Counted from the stretch's first letter, positions 1 to 6,862 are shown. The stretch: DNA of 12,796 nucleotides from UMGS1696 sp963643035 (GCA_963643035.1 CAVIKO010000058.1:1-12796); one strand, 5' to 3'. Program-made: numbers and translations. The notes: a model not told the origin generated them from the letters alone.

Positions 1-100
1 GAATTGGCGATAAACGATCTGCACCTGATGCAAGCTACCTATATTGCCCCAAGCCCGCGGCAGCATATATGCCCGCCGCAGCGATTCTCCTGGAAGGAGA

Positions 101-220
101 GGTGGAGTCCAGAGGATGGGGAGGAAGGATTCGCAAATCCTTCTTCCCCGTCCTTTGGTGCGCCGCAAGGCAATCCCACCGCACCGATCCGGTGCAATAT
201 AGAAGCAATGAGGCATCCCT
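101..220 (+). repeat. Left arm of long inverted repeat flanking the cassette
   Basis: This arm matches the reverse complement of 12623-12785 over its whole length, apart from point changes and a roughly 43-base extra unit in the right arm. It contains three hairpins. The first is a 23-base-pair stem at 109-158 with loop CGCA, fully paired if G-U pairs are allowed. The second is a small GCC-GCAA-GGC hairpin at 162-171. The third is a 6-base-pair dyad with loop ATC at 181-195. The distal part (about 196-220) is also conserved between arms. It could be a genome-wide intergenic repeat (REP- or MITE-like) that happens to lie on both sides, or the ends of a mobile unit. The repeat itself is certain; its role is unknown. 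Confidence 0.85.
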
Positions 221-232
221 CATGGAAACCAA

Positions 233-396
233 CTGACCTACGGTCAGCAGACTGACTGCAAGTCAGTAAGCTGACTGCAAGTCGAACTTATAGGGCCGCG
301 GGACAATGTCCCGCCACGTGAACGAACCATGAACAAACTGTATTAATTGCAAGAACGAACGCGCGTTCTTGCAGCATTCATAAGGCTTCTGAAGCC
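233..396 (+). repeat. Run of short hairpins upstream of the promoter
   Basis: Six consecutive dyads can be read: 233-247 (6-bp arms, loop TAC), 251-267 (7-bp arms, loop GCA), 273-283 (4-bp arms, loop GCA), 298-314 (7-bp arms, loop AAT), 348-373 (10-bp arms, 6-base loop) and 384-396 (6-bp arms, one-base loop). The second and third share a 13-base direct repeat, offset by 19. None is followed by a T-run, so they are not simple intrinsic terminators. Possible roles are repeat-derived padding, protein-binding sites or structured RNA from an upstream transcript. Confidence 0.6.
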
Positions 397-421
397 GGGA
401 AAAATCGCGGAATTTCGCGGG

Positions 422-451
422 TCGACAAAGAACACCTGTTTGTGTTATACT
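422..451 (+). promoter_or_regulatory. Sigma-70-type promoter for the structural operon
   Basis: A TCGACA hexamer at 422-427 (5 of 6 to the -35 consensus) and TATACT at 446-451 (5 of 6 to the -10 consensus) are separated by 18 bases. Transcription would start near 458, giving a leader of about 48 bases before the terminase small subunit gene. It is the only strong promoter I see in the window. All fourteen genes follow on the same strand, so one long transcript is likely. The dyad AACAC-N6-GTGTT at 431-446 lies in the spacer and reaches the -10 box. A second dyad, TTGT-C-ACAA, at 453-461 lies at the expected start point. Both are candidate operators. Confidence 0.7.
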
Positions 452-462
452 ATTGTCACAAG

Positions 463-502
463 CGAAAACGAATGATTTTTCGGAAAGGAGGCTTTCTTTT
501 TT
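463..502 (+). promoter_or_regulatory. Leader hairpins with U-tract around the first ribosome site
   Basis: The leader can fold as CGAAAA (463-468) with TTTTCG (477-482), followed by GAAAG (483-487) with CTTTC (492-496). The second hairpin displays GAGG in its loop and is followed by six T residues (497-502). The loop and left arm contain the AAGGAGG ribosome site of the terminase gene, so folding could affect translation. The stem is short for an intrinsic terminator, so an attenuator role is only a possibility. Confidence 0.35.
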
Positions 503-505
503 ATC

Positions 506-1045
506 ATGAGCAAAGAACATATGATCTGCTCCGTGTCGGAATACATGGAGAACGCGGCTGCGGATAGGGAAACGGGACGGGAAACAGGCGGGGAAATCCG
601 AACGGAGGAATGGCCCGAAATCGACGCGGAAACGGCGGAGAACGCCTGCGCGGGAGATTTCATCCGGGCGGGACTTTCCGGTACGGCGACTGTGGATACG
701 ATCCGGCGTTACGGCTGGCGCGCCGTTTTCGACAGGCTGCGCGGCGGCTCCCTCGGCAGAGATGCGGCATCGCTGGCACGGGAAACGGCACGGCTGTTCG
801 CGCCAGAGGTTTGGCGGAGTCTGTTTGATATGATCCGCGAGGGAAGCGTTCCGGCGGTGAAGCTGTACATGGAGCTGTGCAAGGATACGGAGCGGGAGAA
901 TTCCCATGGCGCACCATACGGTGAGGACGGCGCGATCCGAGAACTGCGCGAGGCGATCTTTTTCCCACGCTGTCCGGCGGACGCTCATACCGGGACGGAT
1001 GGATTTGCGCACGGGGAGAATACGGAGGTGAGCATCGGTGGCTGA
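506..1045 (+). CDS. terS: Terminase small subunit (probable)
   Basis: This 179-residue protein would recognise the DNA to be packaged and hand it to the large subunit. The assignment rests mainly on position: it is the first gene of the operon and overlaps the large terminase gene by 8 bases. It also has an acidic, E/D-rich N-terminal region (about 18-50), helical central segments, and a stretch at 99-125 (LFAPEVWRSLFDMIREGSVP then AVKLYMEL) of the kind seen in phage small terminases before the oligomerisation core. I see no clear helix-turn-helix. The start is ATG with AAGGAGG at 485-491, about 14 bases upstream, which is longer than ideal. No other start fits better. The C-terminal 30 residues are glycine- and charge-rich and probably flexible. 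Confidence 0.65.
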   Translation: MSKEHMICSVSEYMENAAADRETGRETGGEIRTEEWPEIDAETAENACAGDFIRAGLSGTATVDTIRRYGWRAVFDRLRGGSLGRDAASLARETARLFAPEVWRSLFDMIREGSVPAVKLYMELCKDTERENSHGAPYGEDGAIRELREAIFFPRCPADAHTGTDGFAHGENTEVSIGG

Positions 1046-2309
1046 GCTGCCGGGATACGTGTTTGGGGAAAAGCACCGGGCATATATGCGCCGTGCGTAC
1101 CGTCATACCGTCAATGTGGCGGAGGGGGCGGTTCGTGCGGGAAAAACGGTGGACAATGTTTTTGTGTTTGCCGCGCTCCTCGAAGACGCGCCCGACCGGA
1201 TCCATCTGGCAAGCGGCTCGACCCTCGGAAACGCGAAGCTCAATCTTGGTGACTGCAATGGGCTGGGGCTGGAACGGCTGTTTTCCGGACGATGCAAATG
1301 GATGCGGTACCGGGACAACGAATGCCTGCGGATCGCAACGCGGACGGGGGAAAAGCTCGTGCTGTTCACCGGCGGCAAAAATGCGGATGCGTACAAGCGA
1401 ATCCGGGGCAATTCCTACGGGATGTGGCTGGCGACGGAGATCAACCACCACCACGACAGCTTTCTCATGGAGGCGGTGAACCGGACGCTGGCGGCGCGGG
1501 ACAGGCGGCTCTTCTGGGATCTCAACCCATGCGCGCCGAACGCGCCGATCTACCGGGAGTATCTCGACAAATACGCGGCGGCAGAGCGGGCGGGCTTCTA
1601 CAACTACGGGCATTTCACCATTGCGGACAATCCGGTCATCACGCCGGAGCGCATAGCGGAAATCGCAGCACAGTACGATCCCGGCTCGGTGTGGTACAGG
1701 CGGGACATTCTCGGCGAACGGTGCGCGGCGGAGGGACTGATTTACCGGATGTTCGCGGATGATCCCGGTTCCTATGCCATGGACGGTGCAGATTTTCCGG
1801 CGGAGTTTATCAACATCGGTGTGGATTTCGGCGGCAATCGTTCCCGCACGGCATTTGTGGCGGTGGGATTTGCGCAAAGCGGGATCGCGGCATTGGCAGA
1901 GGGGGTGGTCGGCGGTGAAAAAGGGGAGATCGATCCGGAGCGGATCAATCGGGAATTCCGTCGCTTTTTAGACGGACTGCGGACGCGGTACAGAGCACCG
2001 GTGCGCTATGTATTCTGTGACAGCGAGGCGCAGTATCTGGAGACGGGTCTCCGGCGATCGGTGGCGGACGCGGGGATCCGGGTGGCGGACTGCGTGAAGA
2101 AGCCGATTTGTGACCGGATTGCGTTTGTGAACCGGATGATGGCGACGAAGCGTTTTTTTTACGATCCGGGCTGCCGGAATCTGCGCGACGGGTTATGCAC
2201 CGCGGTCTGGGACGATACGGGAGACAGGCGTCGGGACGATTTCACCACGGACATTGACATTTTGGACGCGTTTGAGTATGCTGCGGAGCGGTATATGGGG
2301 AAATATTGA
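1038..2309 (+). CDS. terL: Terminase large subunit
   Basis: This 423-residue ATP-driven packaging motor and nuclease has both expected domains. In the ATPase half, GAVRAGKT at 30-37 is the Walker A loop, LATE with E134 is the likely Walker B/catalytic glutamate, and FWDLNP at 159-164 fits the coupling motif. In the nuclease half, the acidic residues sit at D263 (GVDFGG), D328/E330 (FCDSEAQ) and D407/D410 (DILDAFEYA). These are the usual three clusters of the RNase H-like fold. Length is normal for SPP1/PBSX-type terminases. The start is GTG, overlapping terS by 8 bases, with a GGAGG ribosome site at 1024-1028. Such close overlap suggests coupled translation. All key residues look intact, so the motor is predicted to be functional. 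Confidence 0.95.
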   Translation: MAELPGYVFGEKHRAYMRRAYRHTVNVAEGAVRAGKTVDNVFVFAALLEDAPDRIHLASGSTLGNAKLNLGDCNGLGLERLFSGRCKWMRYRDNECLRIATRTGEKLVLFTGGKNADAYKRIRGNSYGMWLATEINHHHDSFLMEAVNRTLAARDRRLFWDLNPCAPNAPIYREYLDKYAAAERAGFYNYGHFTIADNPVITPERIAEIAAQYDPGSVWYRRDILGERCAAEGLIYRMFADDPGSYAMDGADFPAEFINIGVDFGGNRSRTAFVAVGFAQSGIAALAEGVVGGEKGEIDPERINREFRRFLDGLRTRYRAPVRYVFCDSEAQYLETGLRRSVADAGIRVADCVKKPICDRIAFVNRMMATKRFFYDPGCRNLRDGLCTAVWDDTGDRRRDDFTTDIDILDAFEYAAERYMGKY

Positions 2310-2324
2310 GAAGGAGGAAGCAAT

Positions 2325-3746
2325 ATGCGGGAGGACATGATGGACTGGATCCGCGCGGAATACGGCTGTGCGGCATCGGCGGGAATCTATCGGAAAATAG
2401 AGCAGTGGGAGGATTGGTGGCGCGGAAAATGCCGGGGATTCCACGAATACTGGGAGAACAGCGCGTCCGGATGCCCGATCCGGAGGGAGCTATACAGTCT
2501 GCGCATGGCGAAAAAGATCTGTGAGGACTGGGCGGCACTGCTGCTCAACGATCGAACTTACTTCCATGCGGAAGGCGCGGCAGAGGCATATCTGTCGGCG
2601 ATCTTTGCGCGGGAATCGTTCTGGGAAAGGAGCAATCATCTTGTGGAGCGGGCATTTGCGAGCGGGACGGGGGCGTGTCTCCTGCGCCTGGGAAATGCCG
2701 TGATCGGTGAGGGCGGGGAACTTCTTGCGGGCGAGGGAATGCGTGTGCGGTTTGATTTCGTGGACGGGGGACACATCATCCCGATCTCGGTGTCCGGTGG
2801 GCGCATCACAGAGGCGGCGTTTGTCTCGGAGCTGTGTTATCGCGGGGAAAACTACTTATATGTAGAGATTCATCTGCTGGAACCGGACGGATATGTGATC
2901 CGGAACCGTTATTTCCGGGATGGGGAATTCGGTGCGGAACTTGGTGAAGCGGAGCTGCCGGCGGAGATGGCACCGGGGATACTGCGTACGGGCTGTCCGT
3001 ATCCGTTTTTCGCGATTCTGACTCCGAATCTGCAAAACGCCGTGGAGGAGGGCTGCGGATTGGGACAATCGATTTACGCGGATGCCATCGACTGTCTGAA
3101 GGGGGTGGATCTGGCGTTCAACAATTTCTGCCGGGATTTAAAGCTCGGCGGGAAGAAGGTGTTCATCAACCAGTCGCTGGTGGCGCGGGACGCATACGGG
3201 AACGCATACACACCGGACGATGTGGCGCAGCAGCTGTTTGTGACAGTGGGGGATGTGGATTTGGCGGAGCATCCGCTGATCGAGGAGCACAATCCGACCC
3301 TGCGTACGGAGGAGAATCGGGAGGCGGTGCAGAGTCAGCTCGACTATCTGGCGTTCCGATGCGGTTTGGGCGCGAAGCACTACCTGTTCGACTCGGCGGA
3401 CGGTAAGACGCGGCTCACGGCGACACAGTATATGGGTGAGCGGCAGGACACGCGGCAGAATATTGTGAAGCATACGAAGAATGTCACGACCTACGTTCTC
3501 TCCGTCGTCCGACCGCTCCTCTGGCTGGCAGTCCATCGATTCGGGCAGTCGGAGGTTGATGAAAACGCCGCCATTACGATCCACTACGACGACAGCTATT
3601 TCACGGATACGGAATCTGACCGCGTCCGCGATCTCCACGAGGTCGAAGCTGGCGTCATGACCCGCGACGAATTCCGCTTACGGTGGTATTCCCCGGGAGA
3701 TGCGGGGAGCGGGGAATACCTGGCTAATGAATCCGCGGCTTCCTGA
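2325..3746 (+). CDS. Portal protein, SPP1 Gp6-like family
   Basis: This 473-residue protein would form the dodecameric ring at one capsid vertex, through which DNA enters and to which the tail attaches. Family features seen are a tryptophan-rich N-terminal segment (about 21-43, YRKIEQWEDWWRG), the helix RMAKKICEDWAALLLND (60-76), a beta-rich middle (about 140-235), and the late segment with GLGAKHYLF (347-355) and KTRLTATQYMGERQD (361-375), which resembles the portal crown/stem helix region. It starts 15 bases after the terL stop, behind AAGGAGG at 2311-2317. In many relatives a minor head (SPP1 Gp7/Mu F-like) gene follows the portal. Here only about 90 non-coding bases separate it from the scaffold gene, so that protein is absent. 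Confidence 0.93.
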   Translation: MREDMMDWIRAEYGCAASAGIYRKIEQWEDWWRGKCRGFHEYWENSASGCPIRRELYSLRMAKKICEDWAALLLNDRTYFHAEGAAEAYLSAIFARESFWERSNHLVERAFASGTGACLLRLGNAVIGEGGELLAGEGMRVRFDFVDGGHIIPISVSGGRITEAAFVSELCYRGENYLYVEIHLLEPDGYVIRNRYFRDGEFGAELGEAELPAEMAPGILRTGCPYPFFAILTPNLQNAVEEGCGLGQSIYADAIDCLKGVDLAFNNFCRDLKLGGKKVFINQSLVARDAYGNAYTPDDVAQQLFVTVGDVDLAEHPLIEEHNPTLRTEENREAVQSQLDYLAFRCGLGAKHYLFDSADGKTRLTATQYMGERQDTRQNIVKHTKNVTTYVLSVVRPLLWLAVHRFGQSEVDENAAITIHYDDSYFTDTESDRVRDLHEVEAGVMTRDEFRLRWYSPGDAGSGEYLANESAAS

Positions 3747-3836
3747 ATCAATGGATCCTTTTGGATGCATTTCGACTGGCAGAAACTGCTGTGAAAAAAA
3801 GGAACGATACACAACAACGAAAGGATGGGCAACCAT

Positions 3837-4160
3837 ATGGACACGAATGAGGAACTGCGGCTGGCGCGGCTGGACGGAGAGGTACGAGTCGCGCTGACGG
3901 CGATGGGAGCAAAAAACGCGCGATTGGCGGCGAAGGCGATCGACTACGAAAAGCTTTCTTTTGGCGAGGACGGGCTTGTAGTCGGTTTGGATGAGCAGCT
4001 GGCAGCGTTATCGAAGAGCGATCCGTATCTGTTTCGCGAGCCGGAGGTACGGCGTGCCGTAACCGGGAATGTACACGGCAAGGCGGCGCAGGATCCGGAC
4101 GACATGACGGATGCGGACTACTACCGCTGGCGTATGAAGAAACGTGCCGCGGAAGAGTAA
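3837..4160 (+). CDS. Short scaffold-like protein (GP20-type C-terminal half)
   Basis: This 107-residue acidic protein has the pattern found in the C-terminal half of phage GP20-type scaffolds: AKNARLAAKAIDYEKL, then GLDEQLAALSKSDPYLF, and a tail with DDMTDADYYRWRM. Such scaffolds guide coat assembly and then leave. The usual long N-terminal coiled coil is missing, so the protein is about half the typical family length. I prefer the ATG at 3837 because AAGGA at 3821-3825 is about 11 bases upstream. An ATG at 3825 would add MGNH but lacks a well-placed site. The TAA stop (4158-4160) forms the first three bases of a repeated element, so the C-terminus may have been altered by that insertion. Position between portal and coat supports the role. 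Confidence 0.7.
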   Translation: MDTNEELRLARLDGEVRVALTAMGAKNARLAAKAIDYEKLSFGEDGLVVGLDEQLAALSKSDPYLFREPEVRRAVTGNVHGKAAQDPDDMTDADYYRWRMKKRAAEE

Positions 4161-4270
4161 GGAAACCTCTGATGTAAGGTTATTTTTGCGATAAAAGTCC
4201 CTATATTTCAGCCTTTTATCGCAAAAATCCGATTTATTCAGAGGTTCCTAAGGAAACCTCTGATGGAAGG
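4158..4270. mobile_element. MITE-like palindromic element with duplicated end
   Basis: The core is an 88-base palindrome (4161-4248). Outer arms pair AACCTCTGA (4164-4172) with 4238-4246, inner arms pair a perfect 15 bases (4183-4197 with 4213-4227), and equal 10-base internal loops separate them. A 22-base direct copy of the left end (4158-4179) recurs at 4249-4270 with one mismatch, so the spacing is 91 bases. There is no coding capacity. This is the form of a small non-autonomous transposable element or its remnant, inserted in a phage operon. As RNA it would make a stable hairpin between the scaffold and coat genes and could affect their relative expression. I do not recognise the insertion-sequence family that owns these ends. 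Confidence 0.7.
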
Positions 4271-4463
4271 TGGATTCGGTGCTTCCCCGGAAATGGCATT
4301 GTGCCGTATGGCTGTGACAGGAAGCCAAAAGCCGAAAATGGTGCCCGCATACAGAGGGCTTTGACAGATACGAGTCGGCGGCAGAAACACGGTCACGGCG
4401 CGAGAGGCAGTCGAAAAACACAGAGAGAAGAAAGAAGAAAGAGGAAAGAGAGGAAAAGAGAGT
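4161..4463 (+). other. Gap between scaffold and coat genes
   Basis: These 303 bases hold the palindromic element and its extra end (to 4270), then about 190 bases with no supportable gene. The last 45 bases are nearly pure purine (GA-rich) and supply the ribosome binding context for the coat gene. One stop-free frame, 4318-4467, encodes a highly charged peptide whose TGA overlaps the coat ATG. It contains no ATG, GTG or TTG codon, so it is not called as a gene. A TTGACA at 4361 has no partner -10 box. Confidence 0.6.
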
Positions 4464-5597
4464 ATGAATCAATTTGTATCCGTAAAACAGATCGCACGGG
4501 AGACGCTGACTCGCTTATGCGAAAATCTGGTATTTCCGAGTCTCATCTACCGTGACGACGGCGATCACCGCAGTGTGAAGAAGGGGGACACGGTGCTGGT
4601 GCGCCGACCGGTTCGTCTGGAGGCGAAGGAATTTTCAGACGAAAACGGGATTGAAACACAGGAACTGATCGAGGAGGCGGTAGAGGTAAAGCTCGACACG
4701 ATCGCATCTGTGGACATTGAGCTGTCGGCGATTGAGGCCGCCTGCGACATGGATTCCATGACACGGCTGTTTCTGGAGCCTGCCGCCGCCGCGCTTGCCG
4801 GGAAGATCAACGAGGACGGTCTGCTGTTATATAGGGACATCCGGCAAAGCTGCGGAATTGCCGGCACGCCGCCGGACAGTCTGTCCGCTTTTGCGAACGC
4901 GTCCCTGCTGCTTGATGAGAGCAAGGTGCCGACGGATTATCGATACGCGGTCTGGAGTCCCCACGCGGCATCCCGTCTGAAGCAAATTCCCGCCGTGGTA
5001 TCCGCAGAGGTGTGCGGCTCCTCAAAGGCACTGCGCACGGGGAACATCGGCAAAGTGTTCGGGATGGAGAACTACATGAGTCAGGCAGTGGTCTATCACG
5101 CCTCCGGAACGCTTTCGACTGCGACGGAGACGCTGAAGATCACGAAAAAGACGGGCGGGGACGTGCCGGTGATCGAGCTGACTGCTTCGGCGAGCGGCAC
5201 ACCGAACATTTCCGCAAAGACTCTGGTCAAGGGAGACCTCTTATCCACAGACAACTACGAGCTTCTGGTATGCGGGGACTGTGTGGCATCGAGCGCGACG
5301 AAGATCACGGTGCCTGTGGATCAGCAATCCTACGAGCTGGCGATGATCGGCGATGAGGTGCAAGTGTGCGGAGATCACGAGGCGAATCTCTGCTTCCATC
5401 CGCACGCGTTTGCTTTTGTGACCAGACCTCTTGCGATTCCGGCGGGCGTGGAGGCATACGTGACAAGCTACAACGGCATTTCGCTCCGTGTGGTGCGCGG
5501 GTACGACATCCGCTACAAGAAAGAGATTCTCTCCATGGACGTGCTGTATGCGTTCAAGACGGTATATCCGGAACTGGCGGTGCGTTATCTTGGATAA
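4464..5597 (+). CDS. Major capsid protein, P22 coat-like family
   Basis: This 377-residue protein would build the icosahedral shell. The N-terminal part (VFPSLIYRDDGDHRSVKKGD, then TVLVRRPVRLEA, about 23-54) and the C-terminal part (HAFAFVTRPLAIPAG, SYNGISLRVVRGYDI, LYAFKTVYPELA, about 314-373) match what I know of P22 gene-5-type coat proteins found in Firmicutes phages. The region about 214-305 is beta-rich and corresponds in place to the P22 insertion domain. P22-type coats assemble on a scaffold without proteolysis, and no protease gene is present here, which agrees. Start ATG follows a purine-rich tract (GGAAAAGAGAG) rather than a canonical AGGAGG. The gene overlaps the next by 8 bases. 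Confidence 0.88.
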   Translation: MNQFVSVKQIARETLTRLCENLVFPSLIYRDDGDHRSVKKGDTVLVRRPVRLEAKEFSDENGIETQELIEEAVEVKLDTIASVDIELSAIEAACDMDSMTRLFLEPAAAALAGKINEDGLLLYRDIRQSCGIAGTPPDSLSAFANASLLLDESKVPTDYRYAVWSPHAASRLKQIPAVVSAEVCGSSKALRTGNIGKVFGMENYMSQAVVYHASGTLSTATETLKITKKTGGDVPVIELTASASGTPNISAKTLVKGDLLSTDNYELLVCGDCVASSATKITVPVDQQSYELAMIGDEVQVCGDHEANLCFHPHAFAFVTRPLAIPAGVEAYVTSYNGISLRVVRGYDIRYKKEILSMDVLYAFKTVYPELAVRYLG

Positions 5598-5931
5598 TTA
5601 CGCCTACTACAAGGAGGTATACGGTGGTGCGCTGCCCGAGGAGGCTTTTCAAAAGCTCTCCCCGGCAAGTGCCGCGGTACTGTCGGTGCTGCTCTATCCG
5701 GCGGATCCGGGTATGTTCACGGGTGACGCGCTGTCCGCCTATCGGGATGCATTATGCCGGCAGGTGGACTATCAATCCGCGAAAAACGGTGCGCAATCCG
5801 TATCCCGCGAGACGCTCGGCGACTACACGCAGGTCTATCGCGACACCGACATTCGCGTCCTCGGCACGCCCCTCTCTCCGGACGCACTCGCAATCCTCCG
5901 TGCGGCGCACCTGATCTGCCGCTGGATTTGA
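5590..5931 (+). CDS. Head-tail connector protein (gp15/gp6-like)
   Basis: This 113-residue mainly helical protein would form the ring under the portal. The N-terminus (DNYAYYKEVYGGALPEEAF) fits the conserved opening of small Firmicutes phage connector proteins, and the rest is predicted helices ending in ILRAAHLICRWI. To keep that opening, translation must begin at TTG 5590, overlapping the coat stop by 8 bases with only a weak GGCGG upstream. Coupled translation from the coat gene is likely. A strong AAGGAGG at 5611-5617 lies inside the gene (codons K-E-V) with no ATG, GTG or TTG in frame at a suitable distance, so I do not use it. Its place directly after the coat gene supports the role. 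Confidence 0.7.
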   Translation: MDNYAYYKEVYGGALPEEAFQKLSPASAAVLSVLLYPADPGMFTGDALSAYRDALCRQVDYQSAKNGAQSVSRETLGDYTQVYRDTDIRVLGTPLSPDALAILRAAHLICRWI

Positions 5932-6050
5932 TTTTGAGGGATGCGGGGAGCGCACCCTGCAAGGGTGTGGGAACAGAAGCATGAAATTTTGTTTGGGCAG
6001 GGCAGGAGGGCTGCTTCCCGGCTTCCCTTACGATAAATCAAAGAAAGGAT
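5932..6050 (+). other. 119-base intergenic gap with a GCA-loop hairpin
   Basis: No gene is seen. A dyad at 5953-5967 (CACCCT-GCA-AGGGTG), extendable by a G-U pair, has the same GCA loop and CTGCAAG core as hairpins near 251-283 at the left end. It lies about 20 bases after a stop codon but has no T-run, so it is not a clear terminator. It may be a mobile repeat unit or an mRNA processing or stability element. Confidence 0.4.
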
Positions 6051-6053
6051 GTG

Positions 6054-6422
6054 GTGTATATCTCTTATTTATGGCGGGACAGTGCAGTACTGTGGCGGAA
6101 TACCGGATATGATCCGGATACGTTTACAGTGGAATACGAGCGGGTTTCCCTGGATGGTGTGACGGCGGTGAAATATGCCGCTCTGGATGGCACGGGGCGA
6201 TCGGCGGGAAAACTGACGGTCTATCTGCGAGAGGGAGTAAGTACCGTAGACGGGACACCGTATGCCGGGGAAGAGCTTTGCGTGCCGGGGGACAGGCTGA
6301 TTCCGTGGTCGGAGATACGGGGAGACGGTTTGCCGCCGGACGGCGGGTATCGGATCGTCTCCGTGGAGCATCGTGGGCATGGGTCATCGGCAATCCGGCA
6401 CATGAAAATAGAAGCGATATGA
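6054..6422 (+). CDS. Putative head closure / minor capsid protein
   Basis: This 122-residue beta-rich protein lies between the connector and the tail-terminator candidate, where siphoviruses encode the head-completion stopper. The sequence alternates short strands (FTVEYERVSLDG, GKLTVYLREG, YRIVSVEHRG) and includes LCVPGDRLIPWSEI, a loop typical of small neck proteins that I associate with unnamed domain families. Order and size support the call more than any motif. GTG 6054 is preferred over GTG 6051 because AAAGGA (6044-6049) is 4 bases away rather than 1. The next gene starts 16 bases after the stop. Confidence 0.55.
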   Translation: MYISYLWRDSAVLWRNTGYDPDTFTVEYERVSLDGVTAVKYAALDGTGRSAGKLTVYLREGVSTVDGTPYAGEELCVPGDRLIPWSEIRGDGLPPDGGYRIVSVEHRGHGSSAIRHMKIEAI

Positions 6423-6438
6423 GAAAGGAGGCGGCGAT

Positions 6439-6825
6439 ATGGGAGACAGGCTGGCACTGCTCTGTCAGGTACTGAATCGCTGGGAGGAACGGCCGGGGGA
6501 TTTTATACCGGAGCAGGAGACGGGCGTACCGGGGGTATCGATCCGGCTGTTGGCGGGAGAGCCGACAGAGAAGCGGTACATTGACGGACGGTGCGTCTGT
6601 ACACTGCCATTCGCGATCCGGCGGGTGGTGAGCGGGAAGGAGCCGCGGGAACTGGTGGATGCGCTCTCGTTTTTCGACCGCTGCACGGCGTATCTGGCGG
6701 GAGCTGTTTCCGATCTGCGCTGCGACCGGGTGATACAGGCGGCAACGGCGGCACGGACAGCGACAGGGGAGGATGGCGCGGCGGAATACACGGCGCGGTA
6801 CGTAATGGAATACCGGACGGCGTGA
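6439..6825 (+). CDS. Putative tail terminator / minor capsid protein
   Basis: This 128-residue protein is probably the tail-completion (tail-to-head joining) protein that caps the tail tube. The pattern FIPEQETGVPGVSIRLLAGE, then YIDGRCVCTLPFAI, followed by helices and a final strand (EYTARYVMEYRT), resembles the minor capsid protein family found just before the tail tube gene in Firmicutes phages. It has a strong AAAGGAGG ribosome site at 6424-6431, 7 bases from the ATG. It sits 38 bases ahead of the tail tube gene, exactly where the family is expected. A role as a second stopper protein cannot be excluded. Confidence 0.6.
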   Translation: MGDRLALLCQVLNRWEERPGDFIPEQETGVPGVSIRLLAGEPTEKRYIDGRCVCTLPFAIRRVVSGKEPRELVDALSFFDRCTAYLAGAVSDLRCDRVIQAATAARTATGEDGAAEYTARYVMEYRTA

Positions 6826-6862
6826 ATTTGCCGCGGAGAAAAGAAAAATGGGGAGGAACAAT

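Larger units (their letters stand above)
1..505. other. Gene-free left flank and leader
   Basis: No convincing gene lies before 506. Short open frames here run through repeats and lack ribosome sites or recognisable products. The stretch holds, in order: a small dyad at 87-99, the left inverted-repeat arm (101-220), a string of short hairpins (233-396), a promoter (422-451) and a leader of about 48 bases before the first structural gene. Nothing here resembles an integrase, repressor, tRNA or attachment core that I can identify. Confidence 0.75.

Noticed and set aside
4..255. 83-codon frame at the left edge
   Set aside because: It runs entirely through the inverted repeat and hairpins. A similar frame appears in the right arm, as expected for a non-coding repeat.
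263..1012. 249-codon frame on the - strand through the promoter and first gene
   Set aside because: It runs through the hairpin array and opposite the small terminase gene, and no product is recognisable.
660..1877. Long open frame on the - strand (405 codons) opposite both terminase genes
   Set aside because: It is antisense to clear terminase genes with intact motifs, has an arginine/proline-rich composition typical of shadow frames in GC-rich DNA, and lacks a ribosome site.
3530..3760. Inverted similarity between the portal coding sequence near 3525-3550 and the bases just after its stop near 3740-3760
   Set aside because: It is only about a dozen matching bases with mismatches, one side is inside a conserved coding segment, and no further structure supports it.
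4361..4366. Perfect TTGACA, a possible second promoter before the coat gene
   Set aside because: No TATAAT-like box lies 16-19 bases downstream.
4301..4555. 84-codon frame overlapping the coat gene start
   Set aside because: It is out of frame with the coat gene, low-complexity and basic from the purine-rich tract, and has no ribosome site.
5611..5617. Strong AAGGAGG as the ribosome site of a shorter connector protein
   Set aside because: No ATG, GTG or TTG follows in frame at a suitable distance, and starting there would remove the conserved N-terminal motif.
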